NCBI RefSeq assembly: GCF_027213945.1
Contig: NZ_JAPWGW010000004.1
Coordinates: forward strand, 124,001 to 188,000
DNA length: 64,000 nucleotides
Direction: 5' to 3'
Source: Henriciella marina
Lineage (GTDB): Bacteria; Pseudomonadota; Alphaproteobacteria; Caulobacterales; Hyphomonadaceae
The first letter of the stretch is position 1, and each line of letters opens with the position of its first letter. This document shows, one piece after another, positions 63,114 to 64,000 of this stretch. The translations under genes and the position numbers were made by a program. Under the pieces are notes generated by a model, which made no database searches, was not told where the DNA came from, and saw nothing but the letters and a program-made list of their open reading frames with translations.

Positions 63114-63871
63114 GAATTCTCCTCACCAATGATGATGGGATCCACGCGCCGGGCCTATCGGTGCTGGAGTCGATTGCGAGAGAGCTCTCTGACGATATCT
63201 GGATTGCGGCGCCTGAGGTCGAACAGTCCGGCCAGTCGCGATCTATCACGCTGACCCAGCCCGTGCGCACGCGCGAAGTGCGTGAGAAATGCTGGGCGGT
63301 GATGGGCACGCCGACTGACTGTGTGCTTCTGGCCGTGCATGACCTGATGCCCGAAAAGCCTGACCTCATTCTGTCCGGCGTCAATCGTGGCCAGAATATC
63401 GCCGAAGATACGAGCCTCTCGGGGACGATCGCGGGCGCCATGTTCGGCATGCATCTTGGCGTGCCGTCCATCGCGCTAAGCCAGGCGCAGAGCTTTCGTG
63501 AGCGTGGCTCCCTGCCTTGGGAGACATCGAAAAGCTGGGGCGCCAGGGTCATCAAGCCGCTGATCGAGAAGGGCTGGCCGGATGATGTCGTGATGAACAT
63601 CAACTTCCCGGACCGTGAGCCAGACGATGTCGCCGGAATCGAAGTCACGCGTCAGGGCTTCCGCGACGAACAGATCATTCATACCGAACGGCGCGAAGAT
63701 CTGCGCGGCAACGACTATTTCTGGATTGGCTTCAAAGGCAGGCTGTCGCGTCCGCCGGAAGGCACTGATCTGAGAGCGATCTATGAGGGGCGCATCTCTG
63801 TGACGCCGCTCCATGTGGACCTGACGCACAACCGCTACCTCGAAACCCTGAAGGCTGAGTGGAAGCAGTGA
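63110..63871 (+). CDS. surE: 5'-nucleotidase / exopolyphosphatase SurE
   Basis: 253 residues; metal-dependent nucleoside monophosphatase. Signature [14 protein letters not shown] with the paired metal-binding Asp; [15 protein letters not shown] and [11 protein letters not shown] follow; [22 protein letters not shown] (two halves) is the third block. ATGA overlap with serS and GTGA overlap with pcm: a tightly coupled stationary-phase repair set. Confidence 0.97.
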   Translation: MRILLTNDDGIHAPGLSVLESIARELSDDIWIAAPEVEQSGQSRSITLTQPVRTREVREKCWAVMGTPTDCVLLAVHDLMPEKPDLILSGVNRGQNIAEDTSLSGTIAGAMFGMHLGVPSIALSQAQSFRERGSLPWETSKSWGARVIKPLIEKGWPDDVVMNINFPDREPDDVAGIEVTRQGFRDEQIIHTERREDLRGNDYFWIGFKGRLSRPPEGTDLRAIYEGRISVTPLHVDLTHNRYLETLKAEWKQ

Positions 63872-64000
63872 GCACTGACCCGTTCCGCGCCGCCCGCTTC
63901 ATCCTGCAGCTTCGCCAGCAGGGCATAAGGGACGATGCTGTTCTGTCAGCGATGGAGACTGTCGACCGGCGGGACTTTATCGACAAGTCGCTGCACAAGC
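63868..64000 (+). CDS. pcm: Protein-L-isoaspartate O-methyltransferase, N-terminal fragment (cut by window edge)
   Basis: The first 44 codons are visible before the right edge. The GTG at 63868 overlaps the surE stop as GTGA. The peptide ([34 protein letters not shown]) is the conserved PCMT N-terminus, which reads LxxQGIxDxxVLxAMexVpRxxFv in homologues. It repairs isoaspartyl residues; the surE-pcm pair is widely conserved. Confidence 0.88.
   Translation, partial: MSTDPFRAARFILQLRQQGIRDDAVLSAMETVDRRDFIDKSLHK

Noticed and set aside
1-64000. Mobile elements, CRISPR arrays, prophage or a defence island
   Set aside because: No transposase, integrase, direct-repeat array, phage or toxin-antitoxin proteins were recognised; codon and GC character look uniform and gene order is largely conserved.

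Overview
The window is about 64 kb of GC-rich chromosome from an alphaproteobacterium, most likely in or near the Hyphomonadaceae/Caulobacterales. The grounds are conserved gene order: hdaA-ppk-ppx with rnd and aspS; erpA/dgt-SPOR-nagZ-scpAB-tatABC-serS-surE-pcm; aroQ-accB-accC-aat beside DUF2155-mlaD-NDUFA12. A near-consensus CtrA box and an NDUFA12-type complex I subunit agree with this. Species cannot be fixed from the sequence alone. Coding density is very high: no gene-free stretch exceeds 300 bases, and I see no rRNA, tRNA, CRISPR array, prophage, transposase or other mobile element.

Layout. 0-16 kb is housekeeping: topA (cut by the left edge), the LPS exporter permeases lptG/lptF, pepA-holC, ndk with its own promoter and terminator, a BLUF photoreceptor, purM-purN, DUF2066, hdaA-ppk-ppx, rnd and aspS. 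16-20 kb is less ordinary: two secreted pentapeptide-repeat proteins with matching cysteine pairs at both ends, and a 759-residue protein whose C-terminus is that of a B12-dependent ribonucleotide reductase but which lacks the catalytic core. 20-28 kb holds NDUFA12-mlaD-DUF2155, aat, accC-accB-aroQ, thiS/thiG with a SRPBCC gene between them, a DsbA-like oxidoreductase and an M48 protease. 28-33 kb is an Fe3+-type ABC importer (fbpA-fbpB-fbpC order) with a Fur-like half-site, then thiO. 33-41.6 kb is a fatty-acid or aromatic-acid catabolic region: two acyl-CoA dehydrogenases, a hotdog thioesterase, a PaaG-like crotonase, a serine hydrolase and coniferyl aldehyde dehydrogenase, ending in a PAS/HWE-type histidine kinase.

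41.6-56 kb holds a DEAD-box helicase, Fe-SOD, a squalene/phytoene-synthase-like protein, a large M16 protease, an EmrAB-like efflux pair, two nitroreductases, TerC, DUF983, an LRAT-like protein, a SYLF protein with an Asp/Met/His-rich tail, and erpA. 55.3-64 kb is the dgt-SPOR-nagZ-scpA-scpB-tatA-tatB-tatC-serS-surE-pcm run, mostly joined by 4-base ATGA/GTGA overlaps. The argS gene normally found between dgt and SPOR is missing.

Most interesting observations: (1) a 12-bp perfect inverted repeat in the leader of the M16 protease gene that encloses two small hairpins and buries the Shine-Dalgarno, with an alternative pairing partner, so it may be an RNA switch; (2) a BLUF protein in which the flavin-switch glutamine is histidine, preceded by a CtrA-like box; (3) the NrdJ-like protein without an active site; (4) the cysteine-capped pentapeptide pair; (5) an HdaA lacking the Walker A lysine. 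Family assignments rest on motif recognition by eye; no database search was run.
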